Assembly (NCBI RefSeq): GCF_024622975.1
Contig: NZ_JANJZT010000020.1
Location: forward strand, 1 to 64,000
Source: Blautia caecimuris
GTDB lineage: Bacteria; Bacillota; Clostridia; Lachnospirales; Lachnospiraceae
Length of the DNA: 64,000 nucleotides
Direction: 5' to 3'
This document shows positions 1 through 9,626 of this stretch, piece after piece. A model generated the notes under the pieces. The model ran no database searches. It was not told the DNA's origin and was given only the letters and a program-made list of their open reading frames with translations. The number at the start of each line of letters is the position of its first letter. Position 1 is the first letter of the stretch. The position numbers were made by a program, and so were the translations under genes.

Positions 1-1
1 T

Positions 2-91
2 GAGGTGACCGCATTCGAGCGAAAGCTTGGTCACACGATTCCAAATGTCAACATGTATGTAGTTTTGAATGTGCAACTTAACCAGTACTGA
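2..91 (+). CDS. C-terminal end of an unidentified upstream gene (partial)
   Basis: An open frame runs from the first bases of the window for 29 codons to a TGA at 89-91 and ends in the residues VVLNVQLNQY. Its stop lies inside the 5' arm of a strong terminator hairpin, which is a normal place for the end of a gene. I do not recognise the family from this fragment. The frame could be accidental because it is short. A GTGACC (5-10) / GGTCAC (29-34) inverted repeat lies in the same stretch. Confidence 0.35.
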   Translation, partial: EVTAFERKLGHTIPNVNMYVVLNVQLNQY

Positions 92-111
92 ACAGAAGTA
101 CTGGTTTTTTT
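82..111 (+). terminator. Rho-independent terminator
   Basis: A perfect 8-bp stem, CCAGTACT (82-89) with AGTACTGG (97-104), closes a 7-base loop and is followed by seven T residues (105-111). It would end transcription coming from left of the window. Confidence 0.85.
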
Positions 112-376
112 CTATTTAAAAATATTTAAGTCCTGTAAATGAGCAAATATCAAATTTCCATGGTAAGCTCTATCTGTACAGCTTATAAAGACAAATTCAT
201 GTGTACAGCTTATAAAGACAAATTCATGAAAAGAAAAGGATTTCCCGTGATCACAATATTTACTGATCTGGAAAAATTTCTTCAGGTGTATGACTTTTGT
301 ATATTTTTTAAATTTACTATTTACAGCTGTCTGTATAAGTTTCATTTAAGCATATGGATATGATATTTTAGCATGA
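112..376. other. AT-rich intergenic region, no convincing gene
   Basis: No reading frame here has a ribosome binding site and a recognisable product. A 74-codon frame at 139-363 is AT-rich with no Shine-Dalgarno sequence. The stretch contains a perfect tandem duplication (listed separately) and leads into the addB promoter. Confidence 0.6.
175..228. repeat. Perfect tandem duplication of 27 bp
   Basis: The unit beginning TGTACAGCTTATAAAG and ending ATTCATG occurs twice, head to tail, at 175-201 and 202-228, without a mismatch. Perfect identity suggests a recent slippage or replication event. The unit is a multiple of three, but the frame running through it has no coding support. Confidence 0.9.
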
Positions 377-405
377 TTGCAATTACCGAACATATGTGCT
401 ACAAT
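377..405 (+). promoter_or_regulatory. Sigma-A promoter for addBA
   Basis: TTGCAA (377-382) and TACAAT (400-405) are separated by 17 bp, close to the vegetative consensus. Transcription would start near 412, leaving a leader of about 100 nt before addB. Confidence 0.7.
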
Positions 406-516
406 ACAGAAACAGGATATAAGAGATACTGTGAAAGTATATTTTCGCATTTATTTTAACAGTTGTATAACATCAATGGGAATATGTGCAGTTAAAGTTT
501 TCGTATGGAGGAAATT

Positions 517-3500
517 ATGCCGCTTCAGTTTATTATTGGAAATTCCGGTTCCGGAAAGTCCTACACAGTTTTTCAAAGCGTGATTCAGGAAGCCAGAGAG
601 CATCCGGAACAGCTTTTTTATGTGATCGTGCCGGAACAGTTTACCATGCAGACGCAAAAAACACTGGTAGAAATGCATCCGGACGGAGGAATCCTGAATA
701 TTGATGTACTCAGCTTTGAACGCCTTGCCTTTCGTGTTTTTGAGGAGGTAGGCGGAGATACCAGAAAGATTCTGGAAGAGACAGGGAAAAATATGGTCCT
801 TCAGAAGCTGGTCCAGAAGCATCAGAAAGATCTGGTTTATCTGAAAAATCAGATGAAAAAGCCCGGATATCTGGACGAGGTAAAATCTCTGATCTCTGAA
901 TTTATGCAGTATGAGGTAGGAGAGCAGGAACTGGAAAGAATGAAGGAGGACGCTTCTGACAGAGCTCTTCTTCAGATGAAGCTTCAGGATGTGACGGTTC
1001 TTTATCAGGCATTTCGGGATTATCTGAGAGAACATTACATGACACCGGAAGAAGTGCTGGAGGTTCTGGCAAAAGAGATTGTTTTTTCTGAGAAGCTTCG
1101 AGGCAGCGTGCTTGTTCTGGATGGCTTTACTGGTTTTACTCCTGTGCAGATGAAGGTGGTAAAAGAGCTTCTGGCTGTGTGCAGTAAAGTTTTGGTGACT
1201 GTGACTATGGATGTACAGGAACCTTTTATGGGAAAAGAAAAATCCCACCAGCTTTTTTACATGAGCCACAAAATGATACGGGGACTTTGTGAGCTTACAA
1301 AAGAAACAGAAGAGCCTGTGTGGATAAAAGCCGGTGAAAAGTCACGGTTTGCCCATTCTCCTGCTCTTTCTTTTATGGAAAAAAATCTGTTCCGGTATCG
1401 CAGACAGGTTTATAAACAGGAACAAAAGGAAATCAGTATTTTTTCTGCGGGAACTCCGCTGAAGGAAATGGAAGAAACTGCAAGAAGGATTCTTCGCCTT
1501 GTACGAAAAGAGGGGTACAGGTTTGGAGAAATTGCTGTGATTACAGGCAATCTGGAGGAATATGGAAATCTGGCCAGACAGGCCTTTGATAATAGTGGAA
1601 TTCCCTGTTTTATTGATGAGAAGCACTCCATTCTTATGAATCCTTTTGTAGAGTATGTAAGGGCAGCTCTGGAAATGGCAGCGCAGGGATTTTCCTATGA
1701 AAGTGTGTTCCGGTATCTGCGATGCGGAATGTCGGATATCACACGACAGGAAACAGACTGGCTGGAAAACTATGTGGTAGCCCTTGGAATCCGGGGATTC
1801 AAAAAATGGAAGGAAAAGTGGGTGCGGATTTATCGGGGAATGAAAGAGGAATCTATTTTGGAGCTGAATGAGATCCGTGAGCGTTTTGTCCGGGAAACAG
1901 AAGAGCTTGCCCGGGGATTTTCCGGAAAAAAGAAAACAGTAAAAGAATATTGCGGATTTCTTTATGAGTTTATTGTAAGAAGCCGTATCCAGGAAAAACT
2001 TTATGAGCAGGAAGAGGTATTTTGCCGGAAGGGTGATCGGGCAATGGAAAAGGAATATGCTCAGATTTACGGGATCGTCATGGAGCTTCTTGATAAAATG
2101 ACGGAAATTCTGGGGGAGGAAACAGTATCCCCGGAGGAATTCCGGCAGATTCTGGAAACGGGAATGAGCCAGGCAAAAGTAGCTTTAATTCCTCCGGGAC
2201 TGGATCAGGTTCTTGTGGGAGATATGGAGAGAACCCGTCTGAAGGATGCTCGCGCCTTATTTTTTGTAGGCGTGAATGAAGGAAATATTCCAAAGAACAC
2301 AGAGTCCGGGGGAATCCTCACAGAACTGGACAGGGAATTTTTTGCGGACCAGGGAGTGGAACTGGCTCCCGGACCAAAGGAACTGATGAATATCCAGAGA
2401 TTTTATTTATATCTGAATCTTACCAAGCCGTCAGAACACCTTTGCCTCTCTTTTGCAGATTCAAACATGAAGGGGGAGGCGGTAAGCCCGGCCTATCTAA
2501 TCCATACAGTCAGACGGCTTTATCCGCAGCTGCACCCGGAGCGGGCAGAGGAGCCGGAAAGCTTTCTGGAGCTTCTGGAAACACCTTCTACAGGCATGGA
2601 TTATCTTCTGGAAATCCTTGGAAGCCATACGGATAAATATGAGGAACCGCTGTTTCAGGAACTGTACAGCTGGTATCTGAGAAGTCCGGAATATCAGGAG
2701 CTTACAAAAAAGCTGACAGACGCGGCATTTATGAGAAAGCCGGCAGACAGAATCAGCGCCAGTGTTGCAAAGGCTCTTTACGGGGAGGTATCACCGAACA
2801 GCGCCACCAGGTTGGAACAGTTTGCGGCCTGTGCCTTTGCCCATTTTTTAAGGTATGGTCTTGAGATCACGGAGCGGGCAGAATATGAGTTTCGCGCAAT
2901 GGATATGGGCAATGTGATTCATCAGGCACTGGAGAAATTTGCCGCAGAGCTCCAGCGAAAGGGACTGAGGTGGAGCGAGCTTGATGAGGAGGAAAGAGAC
3001 AGCATTGTGGAAGAATGTCTGAACCAGGTAGCGGCAGATTATGGAAACACAATATTAAAAAGCAGCGCCAGAAACCAGTATATGATAGAGAGAACCTCCC
3101 GTATTCTGAAGCGTACTGTATGGGCACTTCAGGAGCAGCTTCGCCAGGGAGAATTTCTGCCCGAAGGCTTTGAGGTTTCCATAGGAGGGGGAAGGATTGA
3201 CCGTCTTGACGTGCTGAAAGAGGACAAAAAGGTCTATGTAAAAATCATAGATTATAAGTCGGGGAACACTTCCTTTGACCTGGTCAGCCTGTATCATGGA
3301 CTTCAGCTTCAGCTTGTGGTATATATGGATGCCGCTCTGGATGCAGAACAGAGAAAGTACCCGGACTGTGACATACAGCCGGCAGGAATTTTTTATTACA
3401 ATGTGAAAGATCCCATGATCCAGGAAAATATTCAGGCTGATATGGACAGCATCCAGCCGGGGCTTCTGAAAGAACTGAAAATGAACGGACTTGTGGCTGC

Positions 3501-3843
3501 AAATTCTGAGGTGATCCAGAAAATGGACAGAAGTCTGGTTTCTTTGCCAGTAACCTATAATAAGGACGGTTCCTTCCGAAAAGGTTCCTCTGTTGCCACA
3601 AGGGAGCAGTTCCGTCTTCTGAATGAATATGTAAAAAGAAAAATTTCAGATATCCGGGGAGAGATGCTTTCCGGAGATACGGAGGTATCGCCCTATGAGC
3701 TGGGAAAAAGAACTGCCTGTACCTACTGCTCCTATCAGGGAATCTGCGGATTTGACCGGAAAATCCCAGGCTATGAGTACAGACGTCTGAAACAGTTTTC
3801 GGATCAGGAAATATGGAATCATCTGGAAGAGGAGGAACGCTGA
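517..3843 (+). CDS. addB: ATP-dependent helicase/deoxyribonuclease subunit B
   Basis: This is the AddB subunit of the AddAB helicase-nuclease, which processes double-strand ends and recognises Chi for recombinational repair (RecBCD equivalent). The protein has 1108 residues, usual for the family. It opens with a Walker A motif GNSGSGKS (residues 8-15), carries a nuclease motif IDYKSG near the C-terminus, and ends with a cysteine cluster CTYCSYQGIC that, with an upstream Cys in FAACAFAHF, fits the 4Fe-4S staple of AddB. I chose ATG 517 over ATG 505 because GGAGG at 507-511 sits just before 517 and overlaps the other codon, and because AddB proteins normally begin MxLxFIxGxxGSGKS. The stop is one base from the addA start, so the two are translated together. 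Confidence 0.95.
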   Translation: MPLQFIIGNSGSGKSYTVFQSVIQEAREHPEQLFYVIVPEQFTMQTQKTLVEMHPDGGILNIDVLSFERLAFRVFEEVGGDTRKILEETGKNMVLQKLVQKHQKDLVYLKNQMKKPGYLDEVKSLISEFMQYEVGEQELERMKEDASDRALLQMKLQDVTVLYQAFRDYLREHYMTPEEVLEVLAKEIVFSEKLRGSVLVLDGFTGFTPVQMKVVKELLAVCSKVLVTVTMDVQEPFMGKEKSHQLFYMSHKMIRGLCELTKETEEPVWIKAGEKSRFAHSPALSFMEKNLFRYRRQVYKQEQKEISIFSAGTPLKEMEETARRILRLVRKEGYRFGEIAVITGNLEEYGNLARQAFDNSGIPCFIDEKHSILMNPFVEYVRAALEMAAQGFSYESVFRYLRCGMSDITRQETDWLENYVVALGIRGFKKWKEKWVRIYRGMKEESILELNEIRERFVRETEELARGFSGKKKTVKEYCGFLYEFIVRSRIQEKLYEQEEVFCRKGDRAMEKEYAQIYGIVMELLDKMTEILGEETVSPEEFRQILETGMSQAKVALIPPGLDQVLVGDMERTRLKDARALFFVGVNEGNIPKNTESGGILTELDREFFADQGVELAPGPKELMNIQRFYLYLNLTKPSEHLCLSFADSNMKGEAVSPAYLIHTVRRLYPQLHPERAEEPESFLELLETPSTGMDYLLEILGSHTDKYEEPLFQELYSWYLRSPEYQELTKKLTDAAFMRKPADRISASVAKALYGEVSPNSATRLEQFAACAFAHFLRYGLEITERAEYEFRAMDMGNVIHQALEKFAAELQRKGLRWSELDEEERDSIVEECLNQVAADYGNTILKSSARNQYMIERTSRILKRTVWALQEQLRQGEFLPEGFEVSIGGGRIDRLDVLKEDKKVYVKIIDYKSGNTSFDLVSLYHGLQLQLVVYMDAALDAEQRKYPDCDIQPAGIFYYNVKDPMIQENIQADMDSIQPGLLKELKMNGLVAANSEVIQKMDRSLVSLPVTYNKDGSFRKGSSVATREQFRLLNEYVKRKISDIRGEMLSGDTEVSPYELGKRTACTYCSYQGICGFDRKIPGYEYRRLKQFSDQEIWNHLEEEER

Positions 3844-3844
3844 T

Positions 3845-6800
3845 ATGGCAGTGACATGGACGGAAGAACAGCAGAAAGTAATTTCCCTGAGAAACAGAAA
3901 TATTCTGGTTTCCGCAGCCGCAGGCTCTGGTAAAACAGCAGTGCTTGTACAGCGTATTCTCAGTAAGATTCTGGATAAAGAGCATCCGGTAGATATTGAC
4001 AGGCTTCTGATCATGACTTTTACAAGGGCGGCGGCCGGAGAAATGAAGGAGCGTATTTCTGCGGCTCTGGGACAGGCGCTTTTTGAGGAACCGGACAACG
4101 AGCATCTTCAGAGGCAGATGACTCTGATACACACAGCCCAGATCACTACTATTGACAGCTTTTGCTCCTATATTATCAAAAATTATTTTCATATGATCGG
4201 ACTGGATCCCGGATATCGTACAGCAGATGAGGGCGAGCTGAAGCTTTTAAGAGAAGAGGTCCTTGAGGAGCTTCTGGAAGAAGCCTATGAGCAGAGAGAT
4301 GAAGCGTTTCTGGAACTGGTGGAATGTTATTCTCCCGGAAAAACAGATGAGGGACTGAAGGAGCTGATACAAAAGGTTTATGAATCCTCTGTCAGCCATC
4401 CGTTTCCGGAAAAATGGCTTCAGCAGTGTTTGGAAGTTTACAGGGTGGACAACAAAGAGGAACTGCGAAAGGCCCGGTGGATCACTCTTTTGTGGGAAGA
4501 AACCGGAGAACAGCTGAAAGAAGCAGAACGGATTGCAAATCAGGCAAGGGCAGTATGTGAATCACCGGAGGGACCCTGGCAGTATGAGGCGGCTCTGGAC
4601 AGTGATCTTCTGTTAATTGGACAGATAAAGCAGGCTGCAGAACAAAAGGATTATGACAAAACTGCAGAGCTTTTGAAAAAGCCCTCTTTTGCGCGGCTTT
4701 CTGCAAAAAAGATTCCTGAACAGGATGAGGATAAAAAAATTCAGGCAAAAACCTTCAGAGAGGAAGAAAAAGATATTATCAAAGAGCTTTCTGCCAGATA
4801 TTTCTGCTGGAGTGAGGATGAATTACTGGAGCTTCTTTACTGCTGCAGAAGTCCGGTGGAGAGCCTTGTAAAGCTTACCTGTGGGTTTCAGGAAAAATTT
4901 TCTCAGAAAAAGCGGGAAAAAAATATTCTGGACTTTACAGACATGGAGCATTTTGCCCTTAACATTCTCATGGATGAGGAGGGAAATCCAAGCCAGGCAG
5001 CCAGGGAGCTTTCGGAAAAATATGAGGAGGTCATGGTTGATGAATATCAGGACAGCAATCTTGTCCAGGAGATGATCACCTCCATGGTTTCCGGATGGTC
5101 TCAGGACAGAAAAAATATTTTTATGGTAGGAGATGTGAAGCAGAGTATTTACCGTTTCCGACTGGCAAGACCTGAACTTTTTATGGAAAAGTATAAGACC
5201 TATTCCACAGAAGACAGCCGGGAACAGAAGATTGAGCTTCACAAAAATTTCCGCAGCCGCGCTCAGGTACTGGAAAGTGTAAATTATATTTTCCGCAGGA
5301 TCATGGGAGAAGATATGGGAGGCATTACCTATGATGACAACAACGCTCTTTATCCCGGAGCGGATTTCCCTGAGGGTGGAGAGTTTCTGAAAACGGAAGT
5401 GCTTCTGGTGGAAAAAGACAGTGAAGAGCTTCAGGATGAAGATTCCGGGCAGACGCCCCAGGAGCTGGAAGCCCTTGCCATTGCCGCAGAAATAAACAGA
5501 ATTACAGGCAGGGAGCAGATTCTTGACAAAGAAACCGGAATCTACAGGCCATTGGAGTATGGCGATATCGTGATTCTGCTCCGCTCAGCCTACGGATGGG
5601 CAGATACCTTCCGGGAGGTGCTGGAATCAAATGGGATTCCAGCGTATACCGCATCCAGAACCGGGTATTTTTCTGCACAGGAGGTAGTAACTCTTTTGAA
5701 CTATCTGAGAGTCTGTGACAACCCTCTGCAGGATATTCCTCTTACAGGTGTGCTGCATTCTCCGTTGGTGGGCTGTACAGCTCAGGATCTGTCTCTGATC
5801 CGTCTGGAAAGTCCGGAAGGGCTTTTGTACGAAAGCCTCTGCGCTCTTATTGAAAAAGAGCCCGGGGAGGAAGGGGAAGCAGAGAATTGTGAAGAGCAGG
5901 AAAAAAGAAACCTCAGGAACAAACTGAAAAAATTTCACAGGCAGCTTCAGGAAATTCGTGATATGGCAGCTTATACACCGGTTCATCAGCTGATCCTGTA
6001 TATTCTGAAAGCAACAGGCTACGAAACGTATGTAAGAGCTCTTCCCGGCGGAAATCAGAGAGGAGCCAACCTTCGGATGCTGGTGGAAAAAGCAATGGAT
6101 TATGAAAAAACCAGCTACAGGGGACTGTTTAATTTTGTCAGATATATTGAGAGCCTTCAGAAATATGAGGTGGATTTTGGCGAAGTGAATGTAACAGACG
6201 CCGGCAGCGGAGCAGTACAGATCATGACGGTCCATAAAAGCAAGGGACTGGAATTTCCTGTGGTGTTTGCTGCGGGAATGGGAAAACAGTTTAATTTCCA
6301 GGATATAAACGCCCGGCTTCTGATCCATCCGGAGCTGGGATTTGGATCTGATGCCATACTTCCGGAAAAAAGGCTGATCGCGCCTACTCTTCACAAACAG
6401 ATTATCCGCAGAGAACTGAAAAGAGAAAGTCTGGGCGAAGAACTGAGAGTTCTCTATGTTGCCCTTACCCGCGCAAAAGAAAAGCTTTATATTACAGGCA
6501 CCATAGCAAAGCTGGAGGAAACTCTGGCGCGGATTTCCTATGGAAGAAATGAAAAGGAGCTATTGCTGCCCGGAGGAATCCGGTCCGGAGCAAGAGATTT
6601 CTGGGATGTGATACTTCCGGCTCTTGCAGGCCACAGTGCAATGAGAAATCTTTACCTGGATTATGGTATTCCGGCAGGAAGCGTACAGGAGTGCAGAGAT
6701 GACAGAGCTGAGTTCAAAATAAGAAAAATTACGGCATCAGATCTTATTCAGGATCAAATCGTGGATATGACAGACTTGCAGATACGTGAGCAGGTGATGA

Positions 6801-7567
6801 AAAACTGGGACTGTGAAAAAGTGTATGACCAGGAAATCCGGCAGACTCTGGAAGAACGGTTTGAGTTTCAGTATCCCTGTTATTATCTGGCAGAGATGCC
6901 GGTAAAAGTAAGCGTATCTGAGCTGAAAAAAAGAAGCTGGCAGGATGAGGAACAGGAAGAGACTGTCTTTTTTCAGAAGGAATTTGTACCGCTGGTTCCA
7001 CGGTTTGCAGCAGAAGAGCAGACTGTCCGGGGAGCGGCAAAGGGAACTGCCTATCATCAGGTTATGGAATGTCTGGATTATACAGGAGATAATTCCTTTG
7101 AGGGAATCAGAAAGCAGATCGGCAGGCTGGAAGAAATGGGAAAAATGAGTCCGGAAGAAGCAGAATGTATTTATATAAAGGATATTCTGAGCTTTGTTCG
7201 CTCAGATCTGGGCCAGAGAATGAAAAAAGCTTCTCAGGAACAAAAGCTTTTCCGCGAGCAGCCCTTTGTGATATCTGTGCAGGCCTCAGAGATGAATGAC
7301 ACCTGGACAGGAGGAGAAAAAATTCTTGTTCAGGGTATTATTGATGCATATTTTGAGGAAGACGGTGAACTGGTTCTTGTGGATTACAAGACAGACCGGA
7401 TTCTTCCGGGCGAAGAGAAGATACTGGAAGAACGTTACCGTACACAGCTTGACGATTATGCTCAGGCTCTGGAAAGACTTTTGAAGAAAAAAGTAAAAGA
7501 AAAGATTATTTATTCCTTTACCCTTCAAAAAGAAATTCCGGTAAAAGATCTGCCGTCCACTTCCTGA
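3845..7567 (+). CDS. addA: ATP-dependent helicase/nuclease subunit A
   Basis: This is AddA, the UvrD-type helicase and nuclease subunit that partners AddB. The 1240-residue protein has a Q-motif near residue 9, Walker A AAAGSGKT (24-31), a Walker B/DExx motif VDEYQDSN, helicase motifs such as QIMTVHKSKGLEFPVVF and VLYVALTRAKEKLY, and a C-terminal RecB-family nuclease domain with LVLVDYKTDR. Length and domain order are normal. It starts two bases after the addB stop and ends just before a bidirectional terminator, so addB-addA is a two-gene operon. Confidence 0.96.
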   Translation: MAVTWTEEQQKVISLRNRNILVSAAAGSGKTAVLVQRILSKILDKEHPVDIDRLLIMTFTRAAAGEMKERISAALGQALFEEPDNEHLQRQMTLIHTAQITTIDSFCSYIIKNYFHMIGLDPGYRTADEGELKLLREEVLEELLEEAYEQRDEAFLELVECYSPGKTDEGLKELIQKVYESSVSHPFPEKWLQQCLEVYRVDNKEELRKARWITLLWEETGEQLKEAERIANQARAVCESPEGPWQYEAALDSDLLLIGQIKQAAEQKDYDKTAELLKKPSFARLSAKKIPEQDEDKKIQAKTFREEEKDIIKELSARYFCWSEDELLELLYCCRSPVESLVKLTCGFQEKFSQKKREKNILDFTDMEHFALNILMDEEGNPSQAARELSEKYEEVMVDEYQDSNLVQEMITSMVSGWSQDRKNIFMVGDVKQSIYRFRLARPELFMEKYKTYSTEDSREQKIELHKNFRSRAQVLESVNYIFRRIMGEDMGGITYDDNNALYPGADFPEGGEFLKTEVLLVEKDSEELQDEDSGQTPQELEALAIAAEINRITGREQILDKETGIYRPLEYGDIVILLRSAYGWADTFREVLESNGIPAYTASRTGYFSAQEVVTLLNYLRVCDNPLQDIPLTGVLHSPLVGCTAQDLSLIRLESPEGLLYESLCALIEKEPGEEGEAENCEEQEKRNLRNKLKKFHRQLQEIRDMAAYTPVHQLILYILKATGYETYVRALPGGNQRGANLRMLVEKAMDYEKTSYRGLFNFVRYIESLQKYEVDFGEVNVTDAGSGAVQIMTVHKSKGLEFPVVFAAGMGKQFNFQDINARLLIHPELGFGSDAILPEKRLIAPTLHKQIIRRELKRESLGEELRVLYVALTRAKEKLYITGTIAKLEETLARISYGRNEKELLLPGGIRSGARDFWDVILPALAGHSAMRNLYLDYGIPAGSVQECRDDRAEFKIRKITASDLIQDQIVDMTDLQIREQVMKNWDCEKVYDQEIRQTLEERFEFQYPCYYLAEMPVKVSVSELKKRSWQDEEQEETVFFQKEFVPLVPRFAAEEQTVRGAAKGTAYHQVMECLDYTGDNSFEGIRKQIGRLEEMGKMSPEEAECIYIKDILSFVRSDLGQRMKKASQEQKLFREQPFVISVQASEMNDTWTGGEKILVQGIIDAYFEEDGELVLVDYKTDRILPGEEKILEERYRTQLDDYAQALERLLKKKVKEKIIYSFTLQKEIPVKDLPSTS

Positions 7568-7610
7568 CAGGCGAATAAAAACAGGTAGCCAGATATGAAT
7601 ATTATAGAAA

Positions 7611-7649
7611 AATCCTCGGACAGAGTAAGCTCTGCCCGGGGATTTTTTT
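7611..7649. terminator. Bidirectional terminator between addA and rsmF
   Basis: AATCCTCGG (7611-7619) pairs with CCGGGGATT (7636-7644), continued by CAGAG/CTCTG around a TAAG loop. A T-run follows on the plus strand and an A-rich stretch precedes it, so it can also serve the minus-strand gene that ends at 7652. Confidence 0.85.
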
Positions 7650-7651
7650 AC

Positions 7652-9061
7652 TCAGACTCTCCAGCCTGCAGGATATTTGTTTTTCAGAGTACCGTTTACC
7701 AGCTTGCCAAAGCCAAGTGGGTATCCCTCTGCACAGAGAAGATGCCAGCCTTTTTTGCCGCGGGCTTCACCTTCTTCAATGAGAAGAGTTTCTCCCTTTA
7801 AATACCGGGTCAGACGGGAATCGGCCACAGGAAGAGAAATCACAGCCTTCACATCATTTTTATAAAGAGCCAGAGCAAAAGGCTGAGAGGGCTCAAAACG
7901 GTTCTTTTTCAGATCGCCCAGATACAGGCCGTTGCGGAGAAAGGTAAGTCCGCGAAATCCGGTGTTTACAGGAGGGAGATAATAGACCTTGTCTCCTCTT
8001 GTCTCCACCCGGTTCCAGTCAAAGGCTTTTCCACCCAAGGTCTGTAAACCGATTTCCTCAAGGAAAAGCTCCAGCCATTTTCTGGTGTTGGCATCCGGGC
8101 GGACAGAAGATGGCTGCTGAACCATATCCGGCTGTCCCTGTTTTTTCATAAGAGCCAGAAAATGTCCCTCGCCGTTCATTTTGTGTGGGAAAATGCGTAC
8201 ACATTTTCTGAGATTCTCATTTCCATTTCCCCATTCCGGTACTCCCGGAGAAAATCCTTCATACGCAGGAAGCTCCAGAAGCTCCATATTCTCTCTTTGT
8301 TCCAGAAGGTAGGAAATGGTTCCCTCATCCTCCTCCGGGGCAAAGGTACAGGTAGAATAAAGAAGAAGTCCGCCGGGACGGAGCATATCTGCAGACTGAA
8401 GAATCAGTTCCCTTTGTATTCTGGCTAATTCGTGAGATTTTTCAGGGGTCCAGTCCTTTGCCAGAGCTTCTTCTTTTCGGAACATTCCCTCTCCTGAACA
8501 GGGAGCGTCCAGAAGAATCTTGTGGAAAAATTCCGGAAACTGCTCTGCAAGGCGGGCTGGCGTTTCATTTGTGACAAAGCTGTTGGAAATGCCGAAAAGC
8601 TCCAGATTGCGAAGCAGCGCCCGGGCTCTTGAAGTGCTGATATCATTGGCGATCAGAAGTCCCTGCCCCTTCAGCGCTGCGCCAAGAGCTGTGGCCTTGC
8701 CGCCGGGAGCAGCACAGAGATCAAGAACAGATTCTCCGGGATTTACTGGGAGACAGGCTGCCGGGGTCATGGCGCTGGGCTCCTGAAGGTAATAAAGCCC
8801 TGCCTGATACATAGGGCATCTGGAAGGGCGGACATCTTCAGAATAAAAATATCCGTTTTCTGTCCAGGGAATCCTTGTTACCGGAAACGGAACAAGCTTT
8901 TCAAATTCTTCGCAGGTGATTTTTGATGTATTGACACGAAGCCCGTAGGTACGGGGCTTTTGATAGCTTTCTAAAAATTCTTCATATTCGTCTCCAAGCA
9001 TTTCCCTCATCCGGGAAAGAAATGCCTGGGGAAGAATTTCAATTCTGGATAAATCTCCCAT
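7652..9061 (-). CDS. rsmF: RsmF/RsmB-family rRNA (cytosine-C5) methyltransferase
   Basis: A 469-residue NOL1/NOP2/Sun-family SAM-dependent methyltransferase expected to make m5C in 16S rRNA. Visible motifs are the SAM-binding DLCAAPGGKAT, the catalytic DAPCSGEGMFRK (PC motif) and the second catalytic cysteine in STCTFAPEED. The C-terminal 150 residues resemble the PUA-like extension of RsmF/YebU. The start is preceded on its own strand by AGGAGG. It faces addA and shares its terminator. The exact target base cannot be read from sequence, so RsmF is a family-level call. Confidence 0.9.
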   Translation of the reverse strand: MGDLSRIEILPQAFLSRMREMLGDEYEEFLESYQKPRTYGLRVNTSKITCEEFEKLVPFPVTRIPWTENGYFYSEDVRPSRCPMYQAGLYYLQEPSAMTPAACLPVNPGESVLDLCAAPGGKATALGAALKGQGLLIANDISTSRARALLRNLELFGISNSFVTNETPARLAEQFPEFFHKILLDAPCSGEGMFRKEEALAKDWTPEKSHELARIQRELILQSADMLRPGGLLLYSTCTFAPEEDEGTISYLLEQRENMELLELPAYEGFSPGVPEWGNGNENLRKCVRIFPHKMNGEGHFLALMKKQGQPDMVQQPSSVRPDANTRKWLELFLEEIGLQTLGGKAFDWNRVETRGDKVYYLPPVNTGFRGLTFLRNGLYLGDLKKNRFEPSQPFALALYKNDVKAVISLPVADSRLTRYLKGETLLIEEGEARGKKGWHLLCAEGYPLGFGKLVNGTLKNKYPAGWRV

Positions 9062-9397
9062 AGAAACCTCCTGGTGTGGATTACGTCATTTTGTATGTGA
9101 ATCATGCCACAGTTCATCAGGCTTACAGCAGTGGCCTGTGAACAGTTACTTAATCATATCATATATAGTGATTTTTGGCATCTGTATTCCTGATTATAAT
9201 TTTTGATCTTTTAAAAATCAAGTACGGATCAGGGATATTATGGCAATACTCTGGAGTTCAGTTACTGTGTACTCTGTTTTCGGTAAGTTGGTCAAAATGC
9301 ATTCCAAACTACTTTTGGTGATGATATTTGCCTGCCTGATTTTTGGCTTGCCAGTTGAATGGAAAAGATGTATACATGAGTGACTGGCAAAAGTACT
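9062..9397. other. Divergent intergenic region, upstream half
   Basis: This stretch lies between the divergent rsmF and the sugar-transport operon. Its rsmF-proximal end holds the rsmF ribosome binding site. The rest is AT-rich and I see no gene in it. A minus-strand open frame crossing 9218-9784 overlaps the chvE signal peptide and is rejected. Confidence 0.6.
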
Positions 9398-9415
9398 AAA
9401 TGTACATACAAATTT
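9398..9415. promoter_or_regulatory. Upstream AraR-like operator
   Basis: AAATGTACATACAAATTT is near-palindromic around GTAC/GTAT half sites and resembles the ATTTGTAC-type boxes known for Bacillus AraR. It lies about 45 bp upstream of the -35 element. Binding by the araR product encoded at 13538 is an inference. Confidence 0.55.
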
Positions 9416-9458
9416 ATGTGCAAAATATACATAAAATACAGATGTATATAAAAAATAC

Positions 9459-9488
9459 TTGACAAATATGCGGGGGTGGGTATACAAT
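9459..9488 (+). promoter_or_regulatory. Promoter of the chvE-mmsAB-araR-araA operon
   Basis: TTGACA (9459-9464) is a perfect -35 box and TACAAT (9483-9488) lies 18 bp downstream. The G-rich spacer GCGGGGGTGGG is unusual for this AT-rich DNA. Transcription would start near 9495, leaving about 130 nt of leader crowded with TGTACA sites. Confidence 0.75.
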
Positions 9489-9523
9489 GTGCTCACAGTT
9501 AAACGTAACAAGTGATACATAAA

Positions 9524-9603
9524 TGTACAAAACACACAAAAGCAATGATGTGTTTGTACAGGATGTAACACAAAAACTGTACAAGTTACAGATAATTTGT
9601 ACA
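9524..9603. promoter_or_regulatory. Cluster of TGTACA operator-like sites downstream of the promoter
   Basis: Perfect TGTACA hexamers occur at 9524, 9555, 9579 and 9598, embedded in contexts such as TTTGTACAAG, in the transcribed leader before chvE. With the site at 9401 that makes five in about 200 bp. Placement both up- and downstream of the promoter fits repression with DNA looping by a GntR/LacI-type dimer. Confidence 0.6.
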
Positions 9604-9626
9604 AGTATGAACAGGGAGGAAACAAA

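Noticed and set aside
139-363. 74-codon plus-strand frame containing the 27-bp repeat
   Set aside because: No Shine-Dalgarno sequence, extreme AT bias and no family resemblance.
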